In this document: in pieces, positions 46,027-56,181 of the stretch | Numbering within the stretch: position 1 is the stretch's first letter | How the letters are laid out: each line of letters begins with the position of its first letter | NCBI GenBank assembly: GCA_027028245.1 | Contig: JALVJO010000038.1 | Location: 1-64,000 of the forward strand | From: Deltaproteobacteria bacterium | GTDB lineage: Bacteria; Desulfobacterota; Dissulfuribacteria; Dissulfuribacterales; QOAL01 | Direction of reading: 5' to 3' | Length of the DNA stretch: 64,000 nucleotides | Made by a program: the position numbers and the translations under genes | The notes under the pieces: model-generated | Database searches by the model: none | What the model was told of the DNA's origin: nothing | Seen by the model: only the letters and a program-made list of their open reading frames with translations

Positions 46027-47490
46027 TCAAGAACGAATCCTCGAAAAATCGAGTATATGTCCCAGGACCGCCTTGGAACCACGCAGGACATAATCAAGAT
46101 CTTCCCTGCTGCGAATGCCCAGGATCTGGCGCAAAATAAATTGAGGCGTTACGAAGGACTTGTAGATATTGCTGCACATTTTCATGACCTCTTCAGGGGT
46201 CATGTCCGGAGTTTCAAGTACCGGTTCAGTCATATCGTATCGCTGCCAGGAGTCTATGGGATTGAAGCGTATCCAGCCCTTTTTGACTGCCTCTTTGAAC
46301 AAAGGGGTGCCTGGGTAGGGTACAACCACCGTGGCCTGCAGCATTTCCGCGTGTCCCTTGGCCATGAGATTCCTTGCAAGATCCAGGGTCCTTTCTGCAT
46401 CCTTCCTGGTCTCCCAGGGATAACCCACCATTACTGTAAGCTGTATATTTAGTCCGGCCCCGGATGCCAGCCGGCAACCTTCTACAATATCCTCCACGCG
46501 GATATTCTTGTTTATCTTGTCCAAAGTAGCCTGATTTGCTGATTCAAGGCCGGATTTCATCTTTCTGAACCCTGCCTTTTTCATGAGGCTAAGCAGCTCC
46601 GGCCTTTTTACCAGGTAATCGAATCTCATGTTGCAGGAAAAGAGGATTTCCTTGTTGAGGCCGCGTTCAATCAGGCCCTGACAGAACCTCTTGAGCCAAC
46701 CGCCAGCAGGAAAATTTCCCGTATCGTCGAATATTTCTTTTACTCCGAAATCTTCAACCAGCATTTCTATTTCGTTCAGCAGGCTTTCGACGCTGCGTGT
46801 TCTGAAGCTTGGATACAGGGTTGTCCATGAACAGAAACTGCATCTGCCCCATGGGCAATCACGCCCGGCCATGGTGTACCTGAAGGGTTCGCGTTTTTTC
46901 CATTTTTCAAAATAAAGATGAGCCTTGGTGAGTTTCCTGTCAATAAAAGGAAGGCTGTCCAGTTTACCCGACAGGGAAAATGCTCCAGTGTTTCTGATAC
47001 CGCCGTCCTGCCTGTAATAAGTGCCAGAAGGCAGCTTCGTCTTGCCGTAAAGCGCATCTGCAAGGGCCTTGAGTCCAAAATCATAGTCTCCACCCGTGAG
47101 AACAAAATCCACTGAGCACTTTCGAAATGATTCTTCAGGAAGGGCAGTTACATGATCCCCCACCAGCACAGTCTTAATATCAGGATCTATTTTTTTGATA
47201 TCGTCGATAATAGACCAGTGCAGCTTGACCACTGGGGTCTTGGTCTCCATGATGATCATGTCCGGCCTGGAACTTGTGACCTCTTCCAGAAAATTCTCAT
47301 AGGACAGTTGTTCCGCAATGCCGTCATGCCAGATGACATCGTGTCCCTCCCTGGCAAGAAGCGTGGCGGCAGATGCCATGACAAGAGGATAAATATAGGA
47401 GCCTTGGCTCATCCACTGGAACTGACGATTTTGAGTCAGCATCGGGCTTCCTTTACCCTGGAGCTGAGGATAGCTTATCATGATCTTCAT
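46027..47490 (-). CDS. B12-binding radical SAM protein (start re-assigned)
   Basis: CPWGRCSFCSW is CxxxCxxC-like; N-terminal cobalamin-binding-type fold. Confidence 0.88.
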   Translation of the reverse strand: MKIMISYPQLQGKGSPMLTQNRQFQWMSQGSYIYPLVMASAATLLAREGHDVIWHDGIAEQLSYENFLEEVTSSRPDMIIMETKTPVVKLHWSIIDDIKKIDPDIKTVLVGDHVTALPEESFRKCSVDFVLTGGDYDFGLKALADALYGKTKLPSGTYYRQDGGIRNTGAFSLSGKLDSLPFIDRKLTKAHLYFEKWKKREPFRYTMAGRDCPWGRCSFCSWTTLYPSFRTRSVESLLNEIEMLVEDFGVKEIFDDTGNFPAGGWLKRFCQGLIERGLNKEILFSCNMRFDYLVKRPELLSLMKKAGFRKMKSGLESANQATLDKINKNIRVEDIVEGCRLASGAGLNIQLTVMVGYPWETRKDAERTLDLARNLMAKGHAEMLQATVVVPYPGTPLFKEAVKKGWIRFNPIDSWQRYDMTEPVLETPDMTPEEVMKMCSNIYKSFVTPQFILRQILGIRSREDLDYVLRGSKAVLGHILDFSRIRS

Positions 47491-47512
47491 GGCACTTATT
47501 CGCCCGATCTCA

Positions 47513-48955
47513 TCACGCTGCACCTCTGCCAAGAAGAACAGCAGGAATTGTCTTCATCAAAATGAGTACATCCAGCCCCAGAGACCAGCGGTCGATGTAT
47601 TTCAAGTCCATCTGTATCCATTTTTCAAAAGGAATATCGCTCCTGCCGTTTATCTGCCAAAGACCTGTAATACCGGGTCTCACACTGAAGCGCCTGTTGA
47701 ACCACTGCTTATCAAATTCCCGATAGTCTCGAACCGGCAGGGGTCTTGGACCTACAAGGCTCATGTCTCCTTTAAGCACATTGAGCAGCTGAGGCAGTTC
47801 ATCTATACTGCTTTTCCTCAAAAATTTACCAATGGGTGTGATGCGGGGATCGTCTTTGATCTTGAATACAGGTCCGCTGGCTTCATTATATTTTTCCAGG
47901 TCTTTCTGCATCTCCTCTGCATTTGGTACCATTGTACGAAACTTGTAAAGACGAAACAGCCTTTTGTTTCTGCCCAGCCGTTCCTGAATGAAAAAAACAG
48001 GTCCCGGGGATGCCATCTTAATGGCAATGGCTGTTATTAGAAAAACCGGAGAAAGTATTACAAGAAGGGCCATTGACAGGCTGATATCCATGAATCTCTT
48101 GATGATGAGGGCTCCCGAGTTCATGTTGCCAGTATAAAGGCTTATGAAGGTATCTTCACCGAACTGCTCTATTCTGGACTTTGCCAGGCTGAGAAAAAAT
48201 AGGTCTGCTACGAGCCTTACAACTATTCCCTGTTCAACGCATAAATCGATTATTCTGCTGTATATATCGTAGTAGTGTTTTATTGGCAGACATATTATTA
48301 CTTCATCTACCACATTTTCCCTGAGATAATCCCCGAATTTCTGCAGCGGAATCAAGGGATACTTGCGCTTATAGCCTTCGCATTCCGCACATACCCACTC
48401 CTTGTCGACAAAACCCACCACATCGTAGCCTAGTTCAGGTTTCTCAAGGATCTTTTCAGCAAATTTAATAGCATGGGAGTTTGTTCCTACTATCAATAGG
48501 TTCCTGAGATTGCGGCCGTATCTCCTGACGCGTCCGAGAAAAAACCGGAGCAGAAATCTTACAATAATCATCAAGGTTATATTTGCAGCACAAAATACTA
48601 TTATAAAAAGCGTATTGACCAGGACTATATTGAATAGGAAGGCGGCCACGTAGAGAAATCCTGTTGCCAGCGCATTGGCCTTAATTATGTCAACGACCTC
48701 CATCCAAAAGGATGAAAGTCTTCTGGAATAATAAAGACCAGACATGGAAAAGATGATGTGCCAGGAGAGGAGAAGACCGCAAAACAGAAGCAGGTTTTGC
48801 AGACTTATTCGTATGGCCAGAAACTCTTCCAGGGAAACTATGCCCAGTTCATTTTTTACAGCAAGGGTGGCCAGTGAAAATGAACAGACAAGAATAAAGG
48901 TATCAGCAAGCTGGAAGCTTCGAAGCAGTATATCTCGACGTTCCAAGATCACCAT
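47513..48955 (-). CDS. Polyprenyl glycosylphosphotransferase (initiating sugar transferase)
   Basis: KRFMDISLSMALLVILSPVFLITAIAIKMASPGPVFFIQERLGRNKRLFRLYKFRTM; KSSIDELPQLLNVLKGDMSLVGPRP. Confidence 0.95.
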   Translation of the reverse strand: MVILERRDILLRSFQLADTFILVCSFSLATLAVKNELGIVSLEEFLAIRISLQNLLLFCGLLLSWHIIFSMSGLYYSRRLSSFWMEVVDIIKANALATGFLYVAAFLFNIVLVNTLFIIVFCAANITLMIIVRFLLRFFLGRVRRYGRNLRNLLIVGTNSHAIKFAEKILEKPELGYDVVGFVDKEWVCAECEGYKRKYPLIPLQKFGDYLRENVVDEVIICLPIKHYYDIYSRIIDLCVEQGIVVRLVADLFFLSLAKSRIEQFGEDTFISLYTGNMNSGALIIKRFMDISLSMALLVILSPVFLITAIAIKMASPGPVFFIQERLGRNKRLFRLYKFRTMVPNAEEMQKDLEKYNEASGPVFKIKDDPRITPIGKFLRKSSIDELPQLLNVLKGDMSLVGPRPLPVRDYREFDKQWFNRRFSVRPGITGLWQINGRSDIPFEKWIQMDLKYIDRWSLGLDVLILMKTIPAVLLGRGAA

Positions 48956-49467
48956 AAAACACCCTTGATGGCATGTAATGTCGGCATGAACTGGAGATTA
49001 TTTCGGAGTGTCCAAAAATATCGAGAGAATCTGCGGAAAAATTCGGCTAAATTGCCTGGAGATACAAAGAGATTGAAACAAATAAATAAGAGATTCATAT
49101 GCCGCATCTAAAAATCTCCCCCTGCCTCACATCTCGAGGATTCTTGAATAGGTAAAAAATTATAAGAACTATATCATTTCATGGAACCTAACAAAAGGAA
49201 TTTTCTGGGGCAACAGGCCAAGGAGCTGGTGCTGTTCAAGGCAGATTGCTCTCTGAAGTCCTATTCCACAGGCCAGCTGGACGATAAATTTGAACACACT
49301 TCAAGAACGTTCCGGCATGGAGCCTTTTGACCTGAGGGTATCTGATGTATTCTGGGAAGGGCAGAAAAAAAGCGGAAGGCCGGAAAAGACCTGCCTGATA
49401 AACAGTTGGCTGTTGCCTTACAAAAGCTGTACCGTATAATAGAACAATTTTTCCAAAGGCAGCATCA

Positions 49468-50667
49468 ATGGATATCCTTTTTCTTATAATCGGAGTGGTT
49501 TTTTTCCTTTCCCTTATATATCTCTATTTTCTGGCTGCAGCATCCCTGTGGCCCGGGGGAAAGACCCTGGATAAGACCAAAAAGAAGATCAAATTTGCCA
49601 TTCTTATTCCTGCCCATAATGAATCGAACATACTTTTGCGGACCATAAATAGTATAAGAAACGTCGATTATCCGTCGGATCTCTACCAGATATTTGTTGT
49701 AGCAGACAACTGCGATGATAATACCGCTGAAATTGCCAGAAGGGCAGGAGCTGTATGCTGGGAAAGGAAATCACGTGACTTCGGAAAGGGATTTGCCCTT
49801 AAATTCGGCTTTGAAAAATTGCTGGAATACGAAAAGGCTGCAGCAGGCAACCCTGCTGACAATTCAAAACTGTTTGACGCGTATTTGCAAATTGACGCCG
49901 ATACATTCATAGACAAAGGATTTCTACAGGCATTAAGTCACCGCATCCAGAATGGGGCCAAGGCGGTACAGTGCAATGCCATTATTCTCCACCCTGAACG
50001 TTCGCCCATGGAAAGCCTTGCCTATCTTGGCTCGGTCCTTAACCGAACCCTCCGATATAAAGGAAGAACCAGATTAGGATTTACCACAAATTTGATCGGA
50101 ACAATGTGTTTCGCCAGCGAAGTAATCAGGAAATTCGGCTGGACTGCCACGTCTTTGGTGGAAGACATGGAATATACCATGTTCCTCCACTTGAACGACG
50201 TCAGGGTTGTTTTTGCACCTGAAGCGAAGATTTATATTGAAATACCCAAAACCTTCAAGGAAGCAAGACATCAGAGAAAACGCTGGGACGGCGGAAAATT
50301 CAAAATTCGAAACAGCTATCTTGCCAAGCTCATTTTGGAAGGGATTAAAAAACGGGATATGAGTTATTTTGACAGCGCCATGGAGCTGCTGATCCCGCCC
50401 TTTTCAATATACGCCTTTCTAATAATCTTCTTTTTTATTCTTTTTCTGCTCCTTGACTTCCATGGGCCCAATCTGAATTTTTTCATCTGGGTAACAGTTA
50501 TGTCAGGGCTGTTGATATATGTGGCTGCCGGTCTCATACTTGCCAGAACAAGCCTGAAAGTTTACCAGAATCTGCTCTATGCTCCCTACTATCTGCTTTG
50601 GAGAAGCTGGATAGTACTGCAGCACACATTAAGCAAAAAAGAACTTCAATTTTATGAGAACAAATGA
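49468..50667 (+). CDS. Membrane GT2 glycosyltransferase, paralogue of 44019-45179
   Basis: FAILIPAHNESNILLRTINSIRNVDYP...LQIDADTFIDKGF...QRKRWDGGKFK. Confidence 0.9.
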   Translation: MDILFLIIGVVFFLSLIYLYFLAAASLWPGGKTLDKTKKKIKFAILIPAHNESNILLRTINSIRNVDYPSDLYQIFVVADNCDDNTAEIARRAGAVCWERKSRDFGKGFALKFGFEKLLEYEKAAAGNPADNSKLFDAYLQIDADTFIDKGFLQALSHRIQNGAKAVQCNAIILHPERSPMESLAYLGSVLNRTLRYKGRTRLGFTTNLIGTMCFASEVIRKFGWTATSLVEDMEYTMFLHLNDVRVVFAPEAKIYIEIPKTFKEARHQRKRWDGGKFKIRNSYLAKLILEGIKKRDMSYFDSAMELLIPPFSIYAFLIIFFFILFLLLDFHGPNLNFFIWVTVMSGLLIYVAAGLILARTSLKVYQNLLYAPYYLLWRSWIVLQHTLSKKELQFYENK

Positions 50668-50744
50668 GCACCAACAGTTGTAACAGTATGTTTGCGAAAG
50701 CTCCTGACTTTACTCGATCCTGTTCTCCAAGCATCATGATCATG

Positions 50745-51001
50745 AACCCGGATTATGCAGCTCGTAAGTTTGCCGAAGGTGCAAGGAGACGTACTATAAG
50801 TACTTCAAGTGCCCGATCCCGCGGCACCGCGGGACAAATTCGGTGAAATTGCGAGCCTCTTGTGGCTCAAATGCCGAATGTTTTTGCTGTTGAAACCTGT
50901 CACCATTTAAGTGAATATTTTCTGGCATAATATTAACGATAACCCACTTAAATTATTAAATAAAATATTTTGTTCGGCATTTGAAGTGCATAATTTGGGA
51001 T
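50745..51001 (+). repeat. Interspersed repeat copy E (full length)
   Basis: AACCCGGATTATGCAGCTCGTAAGTTTGCCGAAGGTGCAAGGAGACGTACTAT...TTGTTCGGCATTTGAAGTGCATAATTTGGGA. Confidence 0.85.
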
Positions 51002-51042
51002 GAAGGCCCCCCAAAAAGTCGAGCAGCATTTTTTAGCCCTGT

Positions 51043-51492
51043 ATGTTAAAATCTATAAAATCAAAATCTATAAAATTTGTTGAGCAAAGGAGAACAACCA
51101 TGGCGAAATCCGAGGGGAGATTATTTGACAAAGTCAGTGTCTGCAAAATACTGCTCTGTTCTGTTGTCTTATCTGTCTTCATGATGGGCTCAGCATACGG
51201 CCATTCTCCAGTACTATGGTGCTACGTGCAAGACGGGCAAGTTCATGTAGAAGCATTTTTCATGGGTGGGACCAAGATACAAAACGCCAAGATATACGTG
51301 GTGGACAAGAACGGCAATAAACTCCTGGAAGGAAAGACCAATGAAAAGGGATTATTCCATTTCACCCCGCCGGTGAAAGATGATATGACCATACTTCTTA
51401 GGATAGATTCCGGACACAGTGCCGAGTTCACAATTACAAAACAGGACTTCCTGGATGCTGAAAAAGAACAGGAACGGGCGACACCAAAATGA
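51043..51492 (+). CDS. Secreted carboxypeptidase-regulatory-like (Ig-fold) protein
   Basis: Signal peptide; KIYVVDKNGNKLLEGKTNEKGLFHFTPP. Confidence 0.6.
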   Translation: MLKSIKSKSIKFVEQRRTTMAKSEGRLFDKVSVCKILLCSVVLSVFMMGSAYGHSPVLWCYVQDGQVHVEAFFMGGTKIQNAKIYVVDKNGNKLLEGKTNEKGLFHFTPPVKDDMTILLRIDSGHSAEFTITKQDFLDAEKEQERATPK

Positions 51493-51507
51493 GCCTCTCT
51501 TATCTTA

Positions 51508-52518
51508 TCAGTCCCGGGTTAAAACCCGTCCTCCACGGACAGCACGTACAAAATAACGCCTGTTCTTGAATCCGCCCCTGTAAGGCTTTCCGTTTGAAAA
51601 ATCCACAACCCAGGCCATATAGGGTGCATCCTCGCAGGTCGTGCTAGACCAATAGGCTCCGGCCCTTGCTCCTGGAAAAAACCTGCTGTTTACAAGGGGC
51701 AGCTTATCACGGAAAACCACTATACTTAATAATTCCTTGATATTGGGAAGTCTCCAGTCTGTAAAACCCCCGAGCTGGAGACCTTGGCAATATTTTAGTG
51801 CCTGTTTCCATGTCATGGGTTCCTGTTCATCGGCCTGAAACATCAGGCCAGAGGTTTCATCAGTGACTGTTCCATTGGTGCTCTTTAGAAACCTTCCAGT
51901 GGTCAAAGACGCACCTTTTACCGCAAGAACCTTCAGTTTTTCATCTATGTCAAATATTTTTACCTCATTGGCAGCAGAGCAGTATCCAATGGCTTCCCGG
52001 GTATTTCCAAGACTGGTAACAGACCAGAAACAATCACTTACATCACCGGCTGCATTGAAAACAGCAAAGACTATTCCCTGGTCGGAACCGAATGAACCAA
52101 GGGTTTCAAGTTCATATATAGTGGGAAGTCTCCACTTTTCTCCACTCTTACTACATTGGCTATCCACAGCATCCAGGGCCTCGCTCCAGGTTGCACCCTG
52201 GGAGTTTATTTTCCTCCAGGTCAAACCAGTAACCTGATCCAATACGATGTACTCCTGACCCTGTTCAATCACCGAATAAGAAGGCTTATTGATGAGATAG
52301 TTTCCGTCTTCTCCGAAAAAGGCCTCACCGGGCTTAGGACATGGAATCAGCCTGGAATCGTCAAAACAATGTTGCTGGCCCGTATCCGGCAGGAACATCT
52401 CGACAGCTGTGGTATTCGTACATTCAAGCCCGTGGTCCTGGTCACCAGCGTTGGCCTGAACAGTAATTATTCCTGCAGTCATGGTTACTGCAAGCCAAAT
52501 ATAAAGACACCTTTTCAT
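51508..52518 (-). CDS. DUF1566 domain protein (two DUF1566-type repeats; start re-assigned)
   Basis: TGLTWRK..ATWSEALDAVD...WRLPTIYELETL and TGLMFQ..MTWKQALKYC...WRLPNIKELLSIV...YWSSTT. Confidence 0.85.
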   Translation of the reverse strand: MKRCLYIWLAVTMTAGIITVQANAGDQDHGLECTNTTAVEMFLPDTGQQHCFDDSRLIPCPKPGEAFFGEDGNYLINKPSYSVIEQGQEYIVLDQVTGLTWRKINSQGATWSEALDAVDSQCSKSGEKWRLPTIYELETLGSFGSDQGIVFAVFNAAGDVSDCFWSVTSLGNTREAIGYCSAANEVKIFDIDEKLKVLAVKGASLTTGRFLKSTNGTVTDETSGLMFQADEQEPMTWKQALKYCQGLQLGGFTDWRLPNIKELLSIVVFRDKLPLVNSRFFPGARAGAYWSSTTCEDAPYMAWVVDFSNGKPYRGGFKNRRYFVRAVRGGRVLTRD

Positions 52519-52534
52519 GCCGTCTCCATGCCTG

Positions 52535-53377
52535 CTATTTGACGATACTGTGAGCCACACCGTGACACCTGCCGCAGGAACCGAATTTTTTGAACATGAC
52601 AGAAGGATGAGGCTGGCCGTGGCATTGCCTGCACCTTTTTATGGTCTTGTGTTTGTCAGGATGACATCTCGTACAGGACAGGGCGGAATGTTTTGTTCGG
52701 CTTTTTTTCAGCATCTCGTAAGCCTTTCTGTGGCAGAGGGCACAATCCTCTGGGGATCTTTCATTGGAATACCTGACATTCAGTGCCTTGTGAGCTTGAT
52801 GACATGCCTTACAGCCGTCAAGCGAAGTCGCAACCGGTTTGAAACCCGCCTTGACCAATACCACACCCTGATGAGGCTGGTGACATTCCAGGCATTCCGG
52901 AATGTAACCATGCCTGGTGTGGTGACAAACCGTGCAGTGAAACTCAGAATGCTTGGTGGTAAAGGTCATGACCTCTTTATACAGCTTTTGGTGGCAGACC
53001 CGGCACCCCTCTGCCAGATACAGGGTTGCCGGGATATCAAGGGGAGTGTGGGCCTCAGTGTGACAGCTGCTGCAATCTGTCAACTCTTTCCCGTGCGGAT
53101 GCCCATGGCACCTGGAACACTTGGGTAAAATATCCTGATAATCTGTCTTCCCCGGTTTATAAACGTGAAATTTCCGGTGGCAGCTCCTGCATGCCACCCG
53201 TTTATGACCAGCCCCGTTTATCCTTAAAAGCTTTGCAATAATCGGATGACACCTCATACATTCCTGTCGTGTAAGCCTGTCAGGATGTGGAGGATAAAGC
53301 CCATCTGCCCAGACAAATCCTGCCCCTGCCAGGAAACACAGCCAAAGGATAAAGACTGCCTGCAGGTTCATGGACAT
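52535..53377 (-). CDS. Multihaem cytochrome c, 12 CxxCH motifs
   Basis: CMRCH, CRSCH, CSRCH, CSSCH, CRVCH, CTVCH, CLECH, CKACH, CALCH, CTRCH, CRQCH, CGRCH; signal peptide. Confidence 0.93.
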   Translation of the reverse strand: MSMNLQAVFILWLCFLAGAGFVWADGLYPPHPDRLTRQECMRCHPIIAKLLRINGAGHKRVACRSCHRKFHVYKPGKTDYQDILPKCSRCHGHPHGKELTDCSSCHTEAHTPLDIPATLYLAEGCRVCHQKLYKEVMTFTTKHSEFHCTVCHHTRHGYIPECLECHQPHQGVVLVKAGFKPVATSLDGCKACHQAHKALNVRYSNERSPEDCALCHRKAYEMLKKSRTKHSALSCTRCHPDKHKTIKRCRQCHGQPHPSVMFKKFGSCGRCHGVAHSIVK

Positions 53378-54723
53378 GCTGCCCTTTTATCCATTCCGGG
53401 CACTAACAGTGCTCCCATGCATCTGTGATCAAAGGTCTTCAGATATGGTATATCCAGATACTTGCCGGCATCTACAGCCGGGGATGTGTCCAAAATGGAA
53501 AAATCATAATTGTCAGGATCAGAAAAACGCGGATCTGCCAGTATATCTCCGCGGCCTTCAGACGGACAACCACCGTACTGCATCCTCCTTGAAAGGAAGG
53601 CGTGGTCCCTGTCCCGGTTAAATTCCGGGATCTGGCCGTTTGCAAAAATAAGATTGCTGGAAAAGTTGCCGCAGCGGGTTACCAGAAGGCCTGTACGTAT
53701 GTTGTAGACAATGATGTTATTTGCAATATCGGCCGTGGCATTGCTGTCAATTCTAACCCCTGCCCCTTCATTTCTGCTGCCGTTTGAAACTATGGTATTA
53801 TGGTAAATATTAATGGGCCCTGGTGCGGAATAAGTATCCGTTGCGGAAAGACAGGCGATTCCCGATTCCAGGTTGTTGTAAATCCAGTTATTCATGATTC
53901 CCAGGGAACCTGTACAGCCTCCACGGATAAAAATGCCCGCCTTCTTGTTGAAAAAGATTCGGTTTTCAACCACGTCTACGACAGGAAAACCAGATGTCCT
54001 GCTTTGTCCGTAGACACCAGAAGTGCCGTTTGAGAAAATATCATTTCCGGCTGCGGCCAGTCGTACTCGGCCTTCAACACGCAGGCCTGCCCTTGCATTT
54101 TCATGGATCTGATTCATTGAAGCGTATATATGCAGGCCACTATCAGAGGAGACTGCGGCATACAGGCCGGCCTGGCCGTTTAAGAATATATCGCTCTCTA
54201 TTATCCCAACCGAGGTTTCCCAGAAGCTTTCTTGTTCAATCTTCCTGATTCGTATCCCAGCGCCCTGGTTGTTAAATATACCCAAGTGCCTGCAATCCAG
54301 TCTCAAAATATTCCTGGCATCCAAGCCTGCACGTTGATTTCCATAAATTCTGGAGTTTTCCACGTAAACATTTGCATTTTTTTCAATTCTGATGCCCCCT
54401 CTGCCGTTTCCATAAATATCGCATTCTGTCACCCTTACAGGCAGGGAACCGCGAATTCTCACGCCGCTTCTGTTGTTTTCATATATTTCATTTTTTTCCA
54501 TGACCGCCTTGAATATTCCGGGATCAGGCAAAAAATTCCCTGTCTTCATCTCCCTTTTCACACCATCGGTACTGGTGGAGCCTGCTGCAGGAAAAAAACT
54601 CTGGAACTGACGCTCCTGAAGACTGCAGCCGGAAACAGGAATCAGGGGCACCAGACACAGCAAAAGAATCAGGCGAAAGTTGCGTTTGGTGCTGCTGCTC
54701 GGCTGGCCTTTTTTCATATCCAT
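53368..54723 (-). CDS. Beta-helix lipoprotein
   Basis: Lipobox-like VSGC; NRSGVRIRGS, NGRGGIRIEKNANVYVENSRIYGN repeats. Confidence 0.85.
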   Translation of the reverse strand: MDMKKGQPSSSTKRNFRLILLLCLVPLIPVSGCSLQERQFQSFFPAAGSTSTDGVKREMKTGNFLPDPGIFKAVMEKNEIYENNRSGVRIRGSLPVRVTECDIYGNGRGGIRIEKNANVYVENSRIYGNQRAGLDARNILRLDCRHLGIFNNQGAGIRIRKIEQESFWETSVGIIESDIFLNGQAGLYAAVSSDSGLHIYASMNQIHENARAGLRVEGRVRLAAAGNDIFSNGTSGVYGQSRTSGFPVVDVVENRIFFNKKAGIFIRGGCTGSLGIMNNWIYNNLESGIACLSATDTYSAPGPINIYHNTIVSNGSRNEGAGVRIDSNATADIANNIIVYNIRTGLLVTRCGNFSSNLIFANGQIPEFNRDRDHAFLSRRMQYGGCPSEGRGDILADPRFSDPDNYDFSILDTSPAVDAGKYLDIPYLKTFDHRCMGALLVPGMDKRAACP

Positions 54724-54726
54724 TTG

Positions 54727-56172
54727 TTAAAAAAACCTCTTGGACAGGCCTGCGTGTATGACATAATCTTCAATCCAGCCGTTCTCCTGTTTCACCAACG
54801 GAACCCTGCCGCCTATCTCAAGTTTCAGGCCTTCGGCTACAAAAAACTGGAGACAGGGGGAAATAAAGAGACTGTTTCCGCCTTTGTCGGTCACCCAGGT
54901 ATCTACAGGCACAGGACCTCCCGGGAGCCGCTGGGGTGTTATGACGTCCGGCCTTCCTTTCATTGCCAGGATGTGCTGCTTTCTTCTGACATGTCCCCGC
55001 CAACGGTAGTTGAATTCAAGATCTCCGTATACCGAAGGATTAAGGGGATACAGGAAGGCAGCTCCCATGTTGAATTCATCTCCGACATGCTGCCCGTTGG
55101 TAAACTTGTATGAAACGTTGATGTTTGTCTGGACTTTGTTCAGCTCTGTACTAAGGGCCAGTCCAGGCATGAAATCTACACTTCCGGAGCCCAGCGGAAT
55201 CCAGCGCCAGACATCCTCCTGACGGACATCCTTGTCCTTGCCGATAGCATTTTGATCTCCAGTGGGAATGGACAAAAGGTGAAAAAAGGCAAGATGAGTC
55301 TTTCTCTTGCCCCAAAGATGATATTTGGTGAAAAAAACAGTGTCGCCAAAGCCGGATACATTGAATTCTGCCTTTGCATCAGGGCCCGGCACCGACTCCA
55401 GATTCACATCCACTGTTTTCCAGAAATATTTCCCGATAATACCCATGGTCAATTTGTCCGTCACCGCATACCGCATGCCCATAATCAAGGTCTTCACATG
55501 AACGCTGCGTTCTTCTGCCGGGTAGAACAACGGAGAGCCTTGCTCGTACATATCGTCGGCAATGGTTGCAGTCTGGTGCCAGAAACGGAACAATGTGTCA
55601 AAAAGAAGTTTTCCCCTGGGCATGGGAAAGGCACTGATTCGATTGAAGGACGGATTGGTAACCATCCTGTGGTAAGGAAGCAGGTTCAGATCGAAATTGT
55701 GCAGTCTTTTGTAAATGTATTGAAGATTATTCTGTGCTGCCCTGCAATCAGGAAAGCTTTCCAGGAGTTTCTCCAGCTGGCTGGCCGCTTCTTCCAGTTT
55801 TCCCTGCATCCGGTAGATTTCAGCCGTATTTAGCATGGAATCTACCAGCAGCTGCTTTGAGCCCGGCTGAGACATGAGAAAATCGCTGGAAAGGATCTGG
55901 ATCTTTACCTGTTCGAACTCTCTTCGGGCAAGCCCCAGCCGGCCCTGCTGCATGTGGATCTTTCCCAGCCTCAGCTTGGCTTCTACCAGAAGCGGACACA
56001 GGTCAAGGGCTTTTTCCAGGCAGTATGTCTGGCGGTGGACATCGTGAAATGAGGCGGTTGCCTCCTGCAGCCATTCCCAGGCCTTGTCGCAATCATCCGC
56101 TCGAAGCCCGCACGGGAAACTCCATTCCAATAAAATGGCCAGAATTATTATTGTCTTTTCCAGACGTGACAT
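54727..56172 (-). CDS. TPR plus outer-membrane beta-barrel-like protein
   Basis: Signal peptide, TPR-like N-terminal half, amphipathic beta-strand C-terminal half ending in F (GLSKRFF). Confidence 0.65.
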   Translation of the reverse strand: MSRLEKTIIILAILLEWSFPCGLRADDCDKAWEWLQEATASFHDVHRQTYCLEKALDLCPLLVEAKLRLGKIHMQQGRLGLARREFEQVKIQILSSDFLMSQPGSKQLLVDSMLNTAEIYRMQGKLEEAASQLEKLLESFPDCRAAQNNLQYIYKRLHNFDLNLLPYHRMVTNPSFNRISAFPMPRGKLLFDTLFRFWHQTATIADDMYEQGSPLFYPAEERSVHVKTLIMGMRYAVTDKLTMGIIGKYFWKTVDVNLESVPGPDAKAEFNVSGFGDTVFFTKYHLWGKRKTHLAFFHLLSIPTGDQNAIGKDKDVRQEDVWRWIPLGSGSVDFMPGLALSTELNKVQTNINVSYKFTNGQHVGDEFNMGAAFLYPLNPSVYGDLEFNYRWRGHVRRKQHILAMKGRPDVITPQRLPGGPVPVDTWVTDKGGNSLFISPCLQFFVAEGLKLEIGGRVPLVKQENGWIEDYVIHAGLSKRFF

Positions 56173-56181
56173 CTCCTTTAA

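Noticed and set aside
49182-49440. Possible coding remnant upstream of the GT2 gene (MEPNKRNFLGQQAKELVLFKADC...)
   Set aside because: Short, frame broken, family not recognisable; not reported as a gene.
54232-55113. 293-aa plus-strand ORF
   Set aside because: Antisense to the beta-helix and TPR-barrel genes; no recognisable family.
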